64,000 nucleotides of DNA from Chelonoidis abingdonii (lineage: Eukaryota; Chordata; Testudines; Testudinidae): positions 45,379,831 to 45,443,830 of the forward strand of contig NC_133771.1 in the NCBI RefSeq assembly GCF_003597395.2, in the 5' to 3' direction. The stretch's first letter is position 1; every line of letters begins with the position of its first letter. The position numbers and the translations under genes were made by a program. Shown in pieces: positions 49,500-61,403 of the stretch. Below the pieces are notes generated by a model. It was not told where the DNA came from, searched no databases, and saw only the letters and a program-made list of their open reading frames with translations.

Positions 49500-51185
49500 A
49501 AAGATCCTTATTTGTACAATTTAATATAGTGGTACAGCAGCCATATAGTAAGAGCGATGCTACTGTTTTTATTATCCATCTCCATTATAGACACTTGATG
49601 AACGTCAATTAGACACTATGAAAACAGATTTCATATCAGGAACACAATTTTTTAAACAAAGGACCATTTCATTCTCTGCTTGTTTTATATGTGTTCCAAA
49701 TAACTAGGGTAGATTGATCACTGGGATAGCTGACTGATTTGAACCGATATCTTTGTTGCTTTTTAGCTCTCAATCTAGCAACTATTAATTTAAAATCTAA
49801 AATACCTGTGTCCTAAAATGAGTTAATAGGATGTTGGTATGAAAAAAATATACTCAACAGATGGATCATTCTTAAAAGTAATCAGTTTTTTTCTGCATGT
49901 GGAATACTAAGAGCAACACTTGAATGCTTTTATTTTGATCCAGTGAGTTAGATGTTACAAATGTTGTGGCATTTGTTATATCTTAAATAGTGGTATTAGT
50001 ATGTGAATTCATGGCACCAGCCAGCTCCCATTAATTCAATGTCAAAATTCTCACTGACTTCAAAGGGGGTTGGATACAATCCTTCATTTGTGTCCAAAAT
50101 TAGAGAAGCACATATTCCAAAGTGTATTATATTCTCAGTGAGCTGGAATTTGCTTGGACATATTTGCAAATGTAGTTGAGAAGGTGGGAAGGAGGCATAA
50201 AAGAATGCAAAATTACAATTGTCAGTTGCAAAAGTGTGCTTCAATATCAATTTGTGCACCCAAATTTATTAGCTATCTGCTTTGTTTTGTTGTTGGCTTT
50301 TTCGTTTCTTTATTAAAGCACTGCAAGATGTGCACCAATATATGTTAAAACAATAATCCATAAAGGACAGTCACTACCTACCAGAAGATGCCTTGTCTCT
50401 CTTCTTTTCTTTAAAAAAAAGTCATAACTGTGATGTCCCATTTTAATTATCTTCCAGGAGAACAGGTCTCCTGTCTCTGTCACTACCCTCCAAAGCAGCA
50501 GTGGAAAATGAGCTCTGCTCACAACTATGCAAGAGCCTACTGGATACTGGGAGTGAGGGGTGTAGACTATGCTATTCTATCCATCCCCTCATACTCCTGG
50601 ATATTGATGTGGATATGATAATCATGAGACACAGGTGCCATACAATGGTGAAATAGGAGCCGGCAACTTCATTACTTAATTTGGGTAACCACCACAAACT
50701 ACCTGAGAAGGCTTGTTCCAGTGCAAACTTCAACTGGCATCAATAGCCCCTGTGTGCTATAAACCTGAAGGTGAGTATGAAACTCATGGTCCTGTCAAGG
50801 GACCATGACTGCAAACCATAGTCCCAACCCACTGTTCCCCTATCTCTGGCATGGAGCAGAGAAGAGATAAGGGGAGCCACAAGTTATGTGAGACATAGAA
50901 ATAAATCACCTTACTATGTAATGCTGTGCCCAGGACCAATGCCCCAAAGCCCATGGGCTTACAGGGCCCTAAATAGGACCCTTTCTAACCACCAGCTGCA
51001 TTGGGACCTGCCAAAGTTGTGACATTTATAACAGACTCTGTCCTCTTGGATGCCAGGGGGAAGATGAAAATCCCACACAGCAGTTTGCTGGTTGTCATAT
51101 GGTAAAAATCCCTTCCAGACTTCAAAACCAGCAATCAGCCCGGATATCACAAGAGATACAGAAACCAGAGTAAGGGTGGAGCTGA
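49500..51185. other. Unannotated stretch
   Basis: No gene. Around 50020-50080, tcactgacttcaaagggggt resembles the short turtle repeat core. The 51050-51240 part shares phrases with 32110-32450. Confidence 0.45.
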
Positions 51186-51189
51186 AACA

Positions 51190-51740
51190 AAGAGTATGTA
51201 CCAATGGCCTGCCCCTTTAAGTGTCTGGAGGCCCAGGGCTAATCAGCCCTGTTGAGTTAGCCCTGCCACACCTGTGCTATATGTAGGACTTAAAAGGGAG
51301 GGAGCCCAGCAGTCAGTGGCTGGCTGTGGAGGACACCAAGATAGGCTGGTTTGTGGCTTGAGAGCTTAGCTACAGGAGTAGAGCTAACATAGGCCAAGAT
51401 CCATGGAGGCAGTCTTGGACCCAGCGTTCTACAAAAGGAACAGGAATCTGAAGATGCGGCCAGAAAAGATGAACAGGTCAAGCCAAGGGAGAGGTAACAG
51501 CTGTTTCAGTAATTTTGTTTGCAGTTCTGAGCTTTACTGGGACCTGCTTCTCCCTGAAAGAAGAATGTGATTCTGTTAAGTTCTGTTTGATTTTGGAAGG
51601 ACTTTGCTGATAGCCCAGAAGGGAGCTGGATGGAGGGATTGTGAAGAAGACAGCTGGGAGAAACCAGTCTGGAGGTCTGAGCAGTTAGAGCTAGACTTGG
51701 ATACCCCTGAAGGCGACTGAATATTAAAGTGTGACTGGCT
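51190..51740 (+). mobile_element. LTR-like repeat
   Basis: The order ctgcccctttaagtgtctgg, then gtgctatatgtaggacttaa, then agcccagcagtcagtggctg, then gcctgaatattaaagtgtga recalls an LTR with promoter, start region and AATAAA-like signal. Neither TG...CA ends nor a target duplication could be fixed. It abuts the gypsy gag remnant on the opposite strand, and whether the two belong together is unknown. Confidence 0.4.
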
Positions 51741-51749
51741 AGAGTGCAG

Positions 51750-52170
51750 TCACCCAGAAGATTGCTTCAGATAGTGCCAGAGAACAATCCCTGAAATGTC
51801 CCTGAATGGGTGCTCCAGTAGTGAGTATGTCCCATGAAATGGGCTACCTACATGGCAGCTGAACCTGAGGCCTGTCAGTCTCTTTAGGGCCACCTCCATG
51901 GTGTGAGCTTGGTGTGGGTCATTGAAGATTGTCACAAAGGCCTTTAGGAAGGTGTCACTGCTGGCCAATATGGGGTGATCCTAGTTTAGCAGAGGGAACA
52001 CTCACTCCAGGGCCTCATCTCCTAGAAGGTTTACGATCAGTCCCACCTTTGCCCAGTTTGTCTGGTTGACTTTGGGCTATAGCTGGAAACAGAGCCTGCA
52101 TTGGTTCATGAAATTCTGAAACTTGCTATGAGTCCTGTCATAGTGCTTTAATAAAGGTACCATGGTGTTC
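51750..52170 (-). pseudogene. Ty3/gypsy-type gag remnant
   Basis: Minus-strand frames resemble the capsid region of gypsy (Metaviridae) Gag, also the source of domesticated RTL/PEG10-like genes. Visible pieces in order: KFQNFMNQCRL, WAKVGLIVNLLGDEALE, ASSDTFLKAFVTIFNDPHQA and MEVALKRL, the typical spacing of that domain. At least three in-frame stops interrupt it (within about 51980-52080), so it is dead. Only the last 72 codons (51750-51968) are open. No protease or polymerase follows. It is not a domesticated gene, because the frame is broken. Confidence 0.7.
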
Positions 52171-52229
52171 AGGTCCTGAAAGCAACATGGGCCATGAGGC
52201 TGTGGGAAATGTTCCCACTTGCAGCCCTG

Positions 52230-52640
52230 TGATATGTTCTCACAGGGTGTCCTCTGGTTGAGGCGGGCTAGGGAGAGTCATGTGTGGGTGGATGGTCGGG
52301 TAGCCAGGAGGTTGATCAGTATCAGAAGCAGCCCATGGCAATAGTTAAAGTTCTCACATGGGTCAGAAGCCAGAAGATCCAATCGAAGGGACTGGAGCAG
52401 TGAGTGGGAAGGCGAGATTAGGCGAGGAGGCAAGGCAGGGTCAGGAAAGGCAGGAGGACAAGAAGTCAGGTTGCAATGCAAGGCAGACTAGGCAGCAACC
52501 ATCAGGCAATGGTCTGTTGCTTAGACAACTTCCTATTCTGGTTGGGGACTTTATATTGTCGGGGTACTCAATGAGAGTTCTGACTGTCCATCCAGTAATG
52601 GATCTGGGGCATGGCCGCTATGTCCTTTAGCACTAAGGCT
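52230..52640 (-). mobile_element. Possible gypsy LTR/leader upstream of gag
   Basis: On the minus strand, upstream of gag, a TATA-like aatataaagtcccc (plus 52544-52557) is followed by a pyrimidine-rich tract with ctgccttgcctcctcgcc phrases, as in turtle gypsy LTRs and leaders. Ends not defined. Confidence 0.45.
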
Positions 52641-52744
52641 GTTGGTCAAGAGCAGCTGTTTAGTGCACCACCATGATGCAGTGGCTAAGGATGTCACCTA
52701 AAGACCCAGAAGGTTCAATTCCAGAGTCCTGAAACTGACTGACA

Positions 52745-53015
52745 GGAAACCTGGTCCTGCAATTAGTGCACTAGCCTGAGACTAAGGAGACCTGAGATCA
52801 CTGCCATCCCCTACTATGAAATTCGTGTGTGATCTTGCAGAAGTAATGTAGACCTAGATTTTCAGAGGTATTTACCTGTTGCTTTGCTCTTTGACTTCAG
52901 TTCATCCTCTGTAAAATGAGGATAACAGTACTTCTCTCCTCTACCAGGGGGTGAAAGATTGAGAGGTATTTGGCTGCAGTAATGAGAGCTATGTAATTAC
53001 CATAGATCAAAGCTG
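52745..53015 (+). mobile_element. MIR/CORE-SINE-like element
   Basis: tRNA-like head agtgcactagcctgagacta, then aggagacctgagatcactgc, a degenerate middle, then catcctctgtaaaatgagga and taacagtacttctctcctct, and agattgagaggtatttggct near the end. This is the order of an amniote CORE-SINE. About 40 bp between 52850 and 52890 (agattttcagaggtatttac) does not fit and may be an insertion. Confidence 0.6.
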
Positions 53016-54820
53016 TCTGTATGACATCAGAACCAGACTCTTGATAATTTAGTCTTACTAGGCTGGGTAGTTACACCAGGCTGATTCTCTCAACATTATA
53101 GAACACTGCTTTGCTGCCATCATCTATACCCAGAATGGCAGCATGCCTCCACAGGCACAAGCAGAATCTATTTGTAACAATAGTAATTGCTTTACACAAA
53201 TACCCCTGCAGCACAATTCTCTAGCTACATGGGAGTAAGAGTAATTCCACTGAAATCAATTGAATTAGCCCACCACAAAACATCAGGTCTATTGCATATA
53301 ATCCTACAGTAGCAAGAGCTGCAGACTCCTAGGCAGTTCTCTGGTGGGAATTTTTGGCTAGCATCATTGCTATAGATACTACATATATTTTTGTCATTGT
53401 ACATTTTATCATCTTAGTTTTATTCATAAATATTTAACTGTTCCATACAGTTTGTTTTGAAATTTCAAGTATAACCTGTACTGTATCAGGGTGATTAGTA
53501 ACTTAAGAAGTCTGGCAAAATGATTTGAGACTGCTCCAAAAATCTCCTTTGTTTTAAGCAAAATTTATAGAATATGCATAATACCACATTGAAGTAATTG
53601 TAATTTAAAAAATTTTACTCTCTCCAAAACAGGCAGTTTTCTAACAGAAAAGATAAAGTAGAAGAGCATTCCAAGTTTAAAGGTTTGTGTTACAGTGCAT
53701 TCACAAGCTGCAACAGATTGGTCCAGACAAGAGCTAATAATAATAAAAATCAGTCCTTTCTCACAACACAAAGTACTATATTTGAAGTCATAATAAAACT
53801 ACATCTTAGAAAGATCTTTGTACACATTTTAGAAATCACAGGCCAGTTATTATAATACCTGTTGTTTCTAATTTTGTTATGTTTTTAAAAGATAATTAGG
53901 CCAATGATTTCATCCTTCAGTGCCTAAATCCAGAGATTTATCCAGAGTTTACCAGCTAAATAAAAGTGGAATGATTTTTCAAGATACTAAGTTTCTTTAA
54001 TTTAGGCACCTAATTCTGGTTTTAGATGTTTATCGTTAGGCACCTAAGTTTGAAACTGTTGGATTTAACAAATAAGACAAGTTTGACATCCAGATGTTGT
54101 TGTTTTCCCCTGGAGAAACCCAAAAGAAGGTATAAAACTGCTATTCAAACTCTCAGGTTCCCATCCAGAAGCATAACTTCAATTAACATGATTTCAGACT
54201 GTGAAATTAAAACACAAAGCCAATACAAACATGATTTTTATGGATTGAAATTCCCACCCTTATGCTTCAGTAAATGTTTGTTTAGTTTTCAAAAGTGTCA
54301 CTTGTAAAATGTAACCCCATATCCCTAGTTGTTCCCTATTGCCCTACACTGGAACCCATATAGGGCATCAAACAATTACAATCCATATTTAATGGGGACC
54401 ACATGTTGAAGAGCTCCCTCTTCTTCACACACACCTCGTCAAACTCATCATTCAAAGCAAGTGCCCATGGACCAGGAAACACCAACTCAAAGTGGCACCA
54501 GACTCTGCCATAATAGATGCAAAACCTGCAGATCACTTCATATTTGATCTTTCAATACTTGTCCTCAAGGGCAGCCTGCACAACACCTTCAAAAGGCAAG
54601 GCTGGGAAATTTTAAATTTATAACTCTGCTAGACACCAAAAGCCATGGATTTAACAAGGACACTGATTTTATGGCTCATAACAAAACCTGGCAACACTAC
54701 ACTGCCTGTAATCCTTAATTGCCAACTTCAAACCCTTTATGCATAACAATCTAACCTCCAATTGCTCACTTCATTTCAAGTGACCGCCTCAAGCATGTTA
54801 CCCTTTCTGCCCAACAATCT
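53016..54820. other. Unannotated stretch
   Basis: No gene. ttaggcacctaattctggtt and gttaggcacctaagtttgaa at 54002-54053 belong to the dispersed aggcacctaa repeat type also seen at 13110-13350. Confidence 0.45.
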
Positions 54821-54824
54821 GTCC

Positions 54825-54960
54825 GGATTTGTATTTAGCCCAGACACTCTGCTTCCTTCCCCAGAGCTGAAGAAGGGCTCTGCATAGCTCAAAAGCTTAT
54901 ACCTTCCACCAACAGAAGTTAGTCCAATAATAGATAGTATCTCACTAATAAAATGCATGA
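54825..54960 (+). mobile_element. Dispersed repeat with ctgaagaagggctctg core
   Basis: agagctgaagaagggctctg, then catagctcaaaagcttatac, then ccaccaacagaagttagtcc and aataatagatagtatctcac match a widespread vertebrate repeat 3' region. The short hairpins gggct/agctc and ccaac/gttag are visible. Class uncertain (Penelope-like or other). Confidence 0.55.
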
Positions 54961-57359
54961 TGATTTTTTAATTTGGATTTTAGAATTCCTGTGCTTCCAT
55001 TGATTTAAAAAAGTTTATGTATTGCCTGGAACATCACTCTGATAGAATGATCATCATATATATTCAAATGACAGGTGCCTCTTTTTCTCTGTATACAGTA
55101 CCACCAATTTACTACCACTTGAGAGATGAAAGGCTACAGCTCCGTTAATTCATTTCCTATTTTCATATATGCAATGCATCCTTTCAAATACTGAATTAAC
55201 TTTATCATATTGTCACACTTATTTGGAATCCATGGCTTGAATTTATACATAATGATGCCATGGCAACACCATGATTTTTGATTTACCATTTCTTCAATAT
55301 GCTGCCCCATTTATTTTCTTACAAGTAAGTTTATATTATTGTTGACTGAACAAAATATGCTCTAGGTTCCAATTCAACAACGCTGTCATTTTAAAATACA
55401 GGGGAAAGGAGAATTTGATTGTCTCACCGGACAGGTTATTGCTTGTACTATACAGTTTGTCAGGCTTGATTACTAGATATGAGTGTTTACATGCTTTATG
55501 CTTCAATGAATATTTTTCAGATGACAATACCCAAGGTTAAACTCTTTATGGTTAGTGGGCAACTTTTGCCCAGAGTGTCCCTTAGCTCTGGAGAATCCAC
55601 CGTTTAATATTTATTCATGTCAATCAGGGGCAGCCTTTAAAATCATGTTAAACACAGCTTTTTAGTTCTGTTTACTTAGTGACTTAAAAATAAGTGTGCT
55701 GCAAAGTACCTAGGGACATTATAAAAAAAAAATCTGTCAGTTTTCTAAAGTTTCTATTTGTACCATGCTTGTGAAAAATATGTTTCTATCTAGAAATACA
55801 TAATTTGTAAATAATTTTGCTTAATCTTGGCTCCATTCAGTAATAGCGTGGTCTATGGGATTCAACAGCTCAGAAGCACTATGTTTCATTCAAGCTTTAA
55901 AGATTCAGACCATCAGTTTAGGCTTTCTGTGCTAGCTCTGGAATGAACTGTATACTTGAATATGCCCATCACTTTATGTGGCAATAAGAGTGCTCTAATA
56001 TACTCGGATGACACAGGAGTTCTATAACAACATTCCTGGATTTCTCCTATCCCTAGAAATGGAACAGAATTGTATGTGAGAATCAAGTAGGGGGAACTGT
56101 ACAGTAAAATCCTGGACCCATTAAGTTCAATTGAGTTTTACCAATGATTTAAGTCAAGCCAGCATTTCACCCTTGAAACTCAATTCTGTCATCAGTCATA
56201 TTCATGCATTTCCTATTGAAGTCAGAGGGAGTTCTTTGTCTATAAATAAATTCAGAATTGGGCCCAACTCCTAGAAGGGTTGCCACCACTGAGACTCAGA
56301 AAAAACAGCCACCGGCCACCACTCCACCAACAAAAACTAATCACTGGTCACCTTTCTAGTCTCCTCCCACCCCACTATGAAAATGGGTTCCGGTGCCGAC
56401 TATAGCTCATCATTACTAAAACATTTTAGAGAACCATTTTACACACACTGTGTATTTTTGTAGTTTTTTTTTCATCTTTCTTACCTTATCCTAACAGGAC
56501 ACCACACTCCAGACTATGGTTGTGTGAACTGTACAATGCTATAACATCTCCCCCATGGATCCCCTGCCTCTCACCCGCACCTCCCCTCCCCCCGGGACAT
56601 TAAATCTTTTTAACCGTCAAGACAGTAAAACAACAACAAACTGGCCAACCAGGTTACCAGTTAGGAAGCTCACAACCCTAAATCCCAGGCTTCATGTATA
56701 CATTTTGAAATGTATGTATTTTGCATTACTTGCACAATTTCATAAAGATGTACCTGTTCTTGGAAAGGGGAGTTACTAATCCAAAAACAAATAGTGTAAA
56801 ATGGTGGATCCTTCTCTTTGGAAACTAGCCATGTTTCTCTTTAGTCTGTTTTTCCATAAAAGGGTAGAGTTATGATCTCAGCTCTACCCCCACCCCTTTA
56901 TAAATTAAAAAAATACCCACTTTTATATATTTAACACCATTATAAATGCTGGATGCAAAGCAGGGTTTGGGGTGGAAGTAACAGCTCACTACCTCCCATG
57001 TAATAACCTCGTGACTCCCTGAAGGGTCCTGACCCCCATTTTGAGAACCCCAACACATATTAACAACTTTATCAGGCTTTGAGTGGAAAAGAGGAACAGA
57101 ATCATACCCTCCCCACAAACATCCTGTTAACTATTTTGTTGTTTGTTCACTATACTCACTTTATGAGTATAATCGGCTGTCTTGACGGACAAAAACCCCA
57201 ACATTTTGTCATCAGTTATTGTTTTACAAATTGTCTCCATTTCAGATCAGAGTAGTAAGATCTAAATTTACAGTAAGACAAACAGTGAGCTAGATAATTT
57301 GGTCTTTTTAAAAGACCAAAAATAATTTCTAACACACAGCTTTTCAGCTCAAATGCTCC
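54961..57359. other. Unannotated stretch with a 12-bp inverted pair
   Basis: No gene. ccgtcaagacag (56614-56625) and its exact inverse ctgtcttgacgg (57177-57188) bracket about 550 bp and could be the ends of an unrecognised DNA element. Homopolymer A at 55723-55731. Confidence 0.4.
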
Positions 57360-57421
57360 ATGGTGGGAATTACCCCCTTACCCCTGTCCTGATTTTTCTT
57401 ACTTGCTCTCTGGTCACCCTG
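57360..57421. mobile_element. Half of the ggtgac-type MITE
   Basis: ttacccctgtcctgattttt through ctctggtcaccctg matches the right half of the 17928-18037 element. The left half is absent. Confidence 0.5.
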
Positions 57422-57424
57422 TCT

Positions 57425-57958
57425 GGGATGTATTAACAGGAATGTTGTAAGCAAGACATGAGAAGTAATTCTTCCACTATACTCATCGCTAATAAGGCTT
57501 CAATTGGACTGTGTCCAGTTCTAGGCACCATGCTTCAGGAAAGATGTGGACAAACTGAAGCAAGTACACATGAAACGAATAAAGATCTAGAAAATATGAC
57601 CTCTGAGGAAAGTGAAAAAACTGGTCCTGAGAAGACCAGGAGAGACAGGATAAGTCTTCGAGTTTGTAAAAGATTATTATAAAGAGGAGGGTGTTCAACT
57701 GCTCTCTTTATCCAGTGAGGACAGGACAACAAGTAACGGGCTTAAATTGCATCAAGGGAGGTTTATATTGGACATTAAGAAAAACTTCCTAACTGTAAGA
57801 GTAGTAAAAACGTTGGAACAAATTACCTAAGCAGGTTGTGGAGCTCACACGTTAGACAAAGACCTGTCAGAGATGGTCCAGATAATACTTAGTCCTGCCT
57901 TAGTGCAGGAGACTGATGACCTATCAAGGTCCCTTACAGTCCTCAATTCTGTGATTCT
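57425..57958 (+). mobile_element. CR1 LINE, 3' portion
   Basis: Sense-strand CR1: aattggactgtgtccagttc (ORF2 C-terminus, frameshifted), gaaagatgtggacaaactga, gacattaagaaaaacttcct, gtcctgccttagtgcaggag, ending tcaattctgtgattcta at 57958. 5'-truncated and dead. The 74-codon frame at 57458-57682 covers part of the old ORF2 in a shifted frame. Confidence 0.88.
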
Positions 57959-59670
57959 AAATGAAAAAGGTAGAAGTGAAATAGTTTGACCCAAGAGTCA
58001 TCCATATTTTCTCATGTGCCATTCTTTTGGATGCACACATAGCACAAAGGGGTCCTTGTCTGGGGCTCCTTGGTGCTATGATTCTACAAATAATGTTTCA
58101 CAAGCCAAGAAGCCTGGAAGAGAGAGAAATCTCTTCCTGTTCTCCCAATATATAAACTAATTTATGGACAAGGGGAATTATCAAAAACGTTCAGCATTGG
58201 CCCTCACTCTGCTCCCACATGAGTCAGGGATAACACTCTCAGTAGTCTCAGTGGAAGCAAAGTTCAGCCAATACTGAATGCTTTTGAAAAATCCCACCCT
58301 AGTTGCCTGAAGAAATAAATCCAGCCCAGAATCCCAGATCAGAGCACTCTCAGTGGGGATACTTGGATTCAGTTTTGATTGTCTGCAACTCAACACCACT
58401 TCTCATTCTCAGATATCACAATGTACTAGGGAAAGATTGATATATTCAATAAAATGGCTACTTGCTTGCAAAATCACATTATATGTTAACCTGAAGGCTT
58501 TTTTAAACTACTCAAATACAAAAGAATTCCCAAATCTGTAAACTTTCATATAAGAGAAGAAACAAAACAAAACCCAGACAAATTGTCTTGGGCTCAGGAG
58601 TGGGGGAAGTTTGGGAAGACATTTCTGAAACTATACGATTTCTCCATTTCTGAAATTTTGTACGTCAAGAAGTATCCCAGTGACAGAGTTACATAGAATA
58701 ACAAAGAGCTTTGTAGTGGAAATTAACTGGGTTTAACTATAGGATTCCAACAGGCTTACCTAAAATATCTAATGCTTCAGCCTTGCTTTACATTACAGAG
58801 TATTTATACAGTAAAGAGGATGCTGGCTGTTGAATACAGGTTAGAAATGAGAGTTATAAGTATCGTGGACAAACCTATAAGCCTAAAACAAAAAAGCTTT
58901 AGGGGCAAAACCCAAATAGTTGAATGATAGGAAAGTAGAAATATAAGTAATAACAACCAAACAGCTTGCAGTAGTGAGAAACAAGCTGATTACCTGTCTT
59001 ATCTCAAGCTCATCAATCCCTGTCTTTCTTAGATAATTACTGACTCTTCCAAAGCCATGATCCTGAACTGCTCTCAGCATAACTTCATACTGTATTTACT
59101 TGGGAGATTTTCAGATTCTTATTCTAACAATAGCTAAGCTACATGGTTGATTGCTATGCTAACCTTTTAAACTTTTGACACCAGGATTCATAGCCTCCTC
59201 TAGGTCATAAGCGAAAAACAGTTTAGGACCAGGTCCTCAAAGATATAAACACCTGGACCTCAGTCCCTTGTGGGTTACTTGTCCTGATCACAAAAAGCAC
59301 TGCAAAATGAGAGTCTTATATTCAGACTCAGACAGTAGAGCGACTGAAGGCAAGAACCAGAGCAGTAATCAAATTAAAACTTTGGATCTCAACATTGAAT
59401 ATTTGGAAACATTTGAACTTTGTGACACGGACCCATCTCCAGTTAAATGACATGACAAAAGTTTCACAGCCCTGCCCACTGTATTTGGAGCTAGACATTT
59501 GTACTTTCCAAAGAACAATTCATGGTTTTTATTTTTTTAAAATTGCTTTGTATTCAGGGTGAATACATCAGTGGTTACTGTTACAGGTATGGAATCAACT
59601 TTCAGTAAATTCTACATGCTCATATTTATATATGTCAAAAGCTTGTGCTTTTAAAAAGTTTGGCACAAAA
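57959..59670. other. Unannotated stretch
   Basis: No gene or clear repeat recognised. Confidence 0.5.
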
Positions 59671-59671
59671 C

Positions 59672-59942
59672 ACAAATGCTGCTCCAATGGCTGAAAGTGA
59701 AAGTTAGACAAATTCAGATTGGAAATCAGATGTACATTTTTACAAGCGGGGGTAATTAACCATTCGAATAATTTACCAAGGGTCATAGGGATTCCCCAGC
59801 ACTGACAATTTTTAAATCAAGATTAGTTTTTTTGAAAAGATATGCTCTAGGAATTATTTTAGGGAAGTTCTCTGGTTTGTGCTTTACAGGAAGTCAGACT
59901 AGATTATCACAATGGTCCCTTCTGGCCTGGGAATCTATGACA
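59672..59942 (+). mobile_element. CR1 LINE 3' end
   Basis: gaaagttagacaaattcaga, ggaaatcagatgtacatttt, accattcgaataatttacca, ending cttctggcctgggaatctat at about 59938. Same subfamily as the end of the 21950-25042 copy (compare taggaattattttagggaag with taggaattatttgggggaaa). 5'-truncated. Confidence 0.87.
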
Positions 59943-60302
59943 AACTTCACTGAAGCAATGCTCATTTTTATGGCTAGAGACTGCTATGTTATGGAAAAGG
60001 ACTGGATACCAAGGAATGTGAAATCCTTTTTATAAGAAAACAAAGATTTTGGTCTTTTTTCTCACTGTACACCTTATAACTGAGGAAACCCCTGACTGTT
60101 CCTCCCTTCAAATCCACAGTTTATTATTTGACACATGAAAACTGGTAATGAATGATGAATGGTACTTTTATTCAGAATCCTGATACAGAACTCAAGTACT
60201 TTAGACATCTGGATTAAATTCAGGTGAAAAATATTTGTTAGACAGAAATGAGTTTGTCATAGGGTGAGGCCCTGGAAGAGAGTGTTGGGGCTTCACCTAA
60301 GG

Positions 60303-60626
60303 CAGAGGTGGGCAAACTACGGCCCGTGGGCCACATCCAGCTCGTTGCACCATCCTGCCTGGCCCTTGATCTCACAGCTGGGAAGGCTAGCCCCCCGGCC
60401 CCTCTCCCACAGCCTCAACTTGCCTTGCAGTTAGCGCTGTGAGATCTGCTGAGGTATAGTGTATTAAATTGCTCTCGGTAGGAATGTGTTACTTATGGAG
60501 CACAAGGACTGGCAGCCATAAGTAGCACGTTCTTATGGGGAGCAATTTAATACACTACACCTCAGCCCTCCATACAGTTTTGGAACCCTGATGTGGCCCT
60601 CAGGCCAAAAAGTTTGCCCACCCCTG
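60303..60626. mobile_element. Non-autonomous hAT MITE with 8-bp target duplication
   Basis: Ends cagaggtgggcaaactacgg and agtttgcccacccctg are inverted repeats. Flanks acctaagg (60295-60302) and gcctaagg (60627-60634) match 7 of 8. Inside, gcaatttaatacactacacc pairs with ggtatagtgtattaaattgc (about 60454-60562), forming a long hairpin. 324 bp, no coding capacity. Confidence 0.88.
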
Positions 60627-61125
60627 GCCTAAGGGCTAATCAGGGAAAATCAGGAAATTTAATGTGCATTAATTGAAAATGCACCTTTAAAGTGAGTTAT
60701 TTAAACTGCATTAAACCCTTGCGTGGACACTCTTATTCAGAATTGTTAAAGTCGCCTGATTCATGACTCACAACCAGGTCTGTTGAGGAATAAAAGGGGA
60801 GCCTGAGTTAGTCAGAGAGGGACTCTCCATAGGGCCTAGATTTGCAGAATTGGGACCTAATTCAGTACATTTAATTTCAAATGAAATTACTGGTTTTCTG
60901 CTCCACACTACATTTCAAGCCAAAATTTCCACAGCTGGCCTCCTTTCCTACCCATGGACTTGTAGGTGTACGTAACTGTTGGCCCAGTTTTGTGCCGCCC
61001 AAATATTTCTGGCCATAGCCACTGTCACATAAACATCTAGACACCAGGGTTGGACTAAAGCAATCTGTAGCATCAGGCCCACAACAACATGGGATCTTCC
61101 ACGGCTTGCATGCCATGGCCCCGTC

Positions 61126-61395
61126 CAGGGCCGGCTCCAGCTTTTTTGCCACCCCAAGTGGTGAAAAAAAAAGAAAAAAAAAGAAAAAACCGATCAAGCT
61201 GCTGCCAAAGTGCCGCCGAAGACTGAAGCGCGAAGACTGAAGAGTTGCCGCGGAAGTGCCACCGAAAAGAGAGAAAAGGACTGAAGGACTGCTGCCAAAT
61301 GGCCACCGGAGACCCAATAATGGACGGAGTGCTATGCCTTTCTACTGGCCGCCCCAAGCACCTGTTTCCTTTGCTGGTGCCTGGAGCCGGCCCTG
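61126..61395. mobile_element. Non-autonomous hAT MITE with 8-bp target duplication
   Basis: Perfect 15-bp terminal inverted repeats cagggccggctccag and ctggagccggccctg, flanked by gccccgtc (61118-61125) and gccctgtc (61396-61403), 7 of 8. 270 bp. The related but distinct family at 40469 and 45045 has caggggcggctctag-type ends. The 193- and 146-codon minus-strand frames overlapping it are not genes. Perfect ends suggest it is among the younger insertions here. Confidence 0.9.
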
Positions 61396-61403
61396 GCCCT
61401 GTC

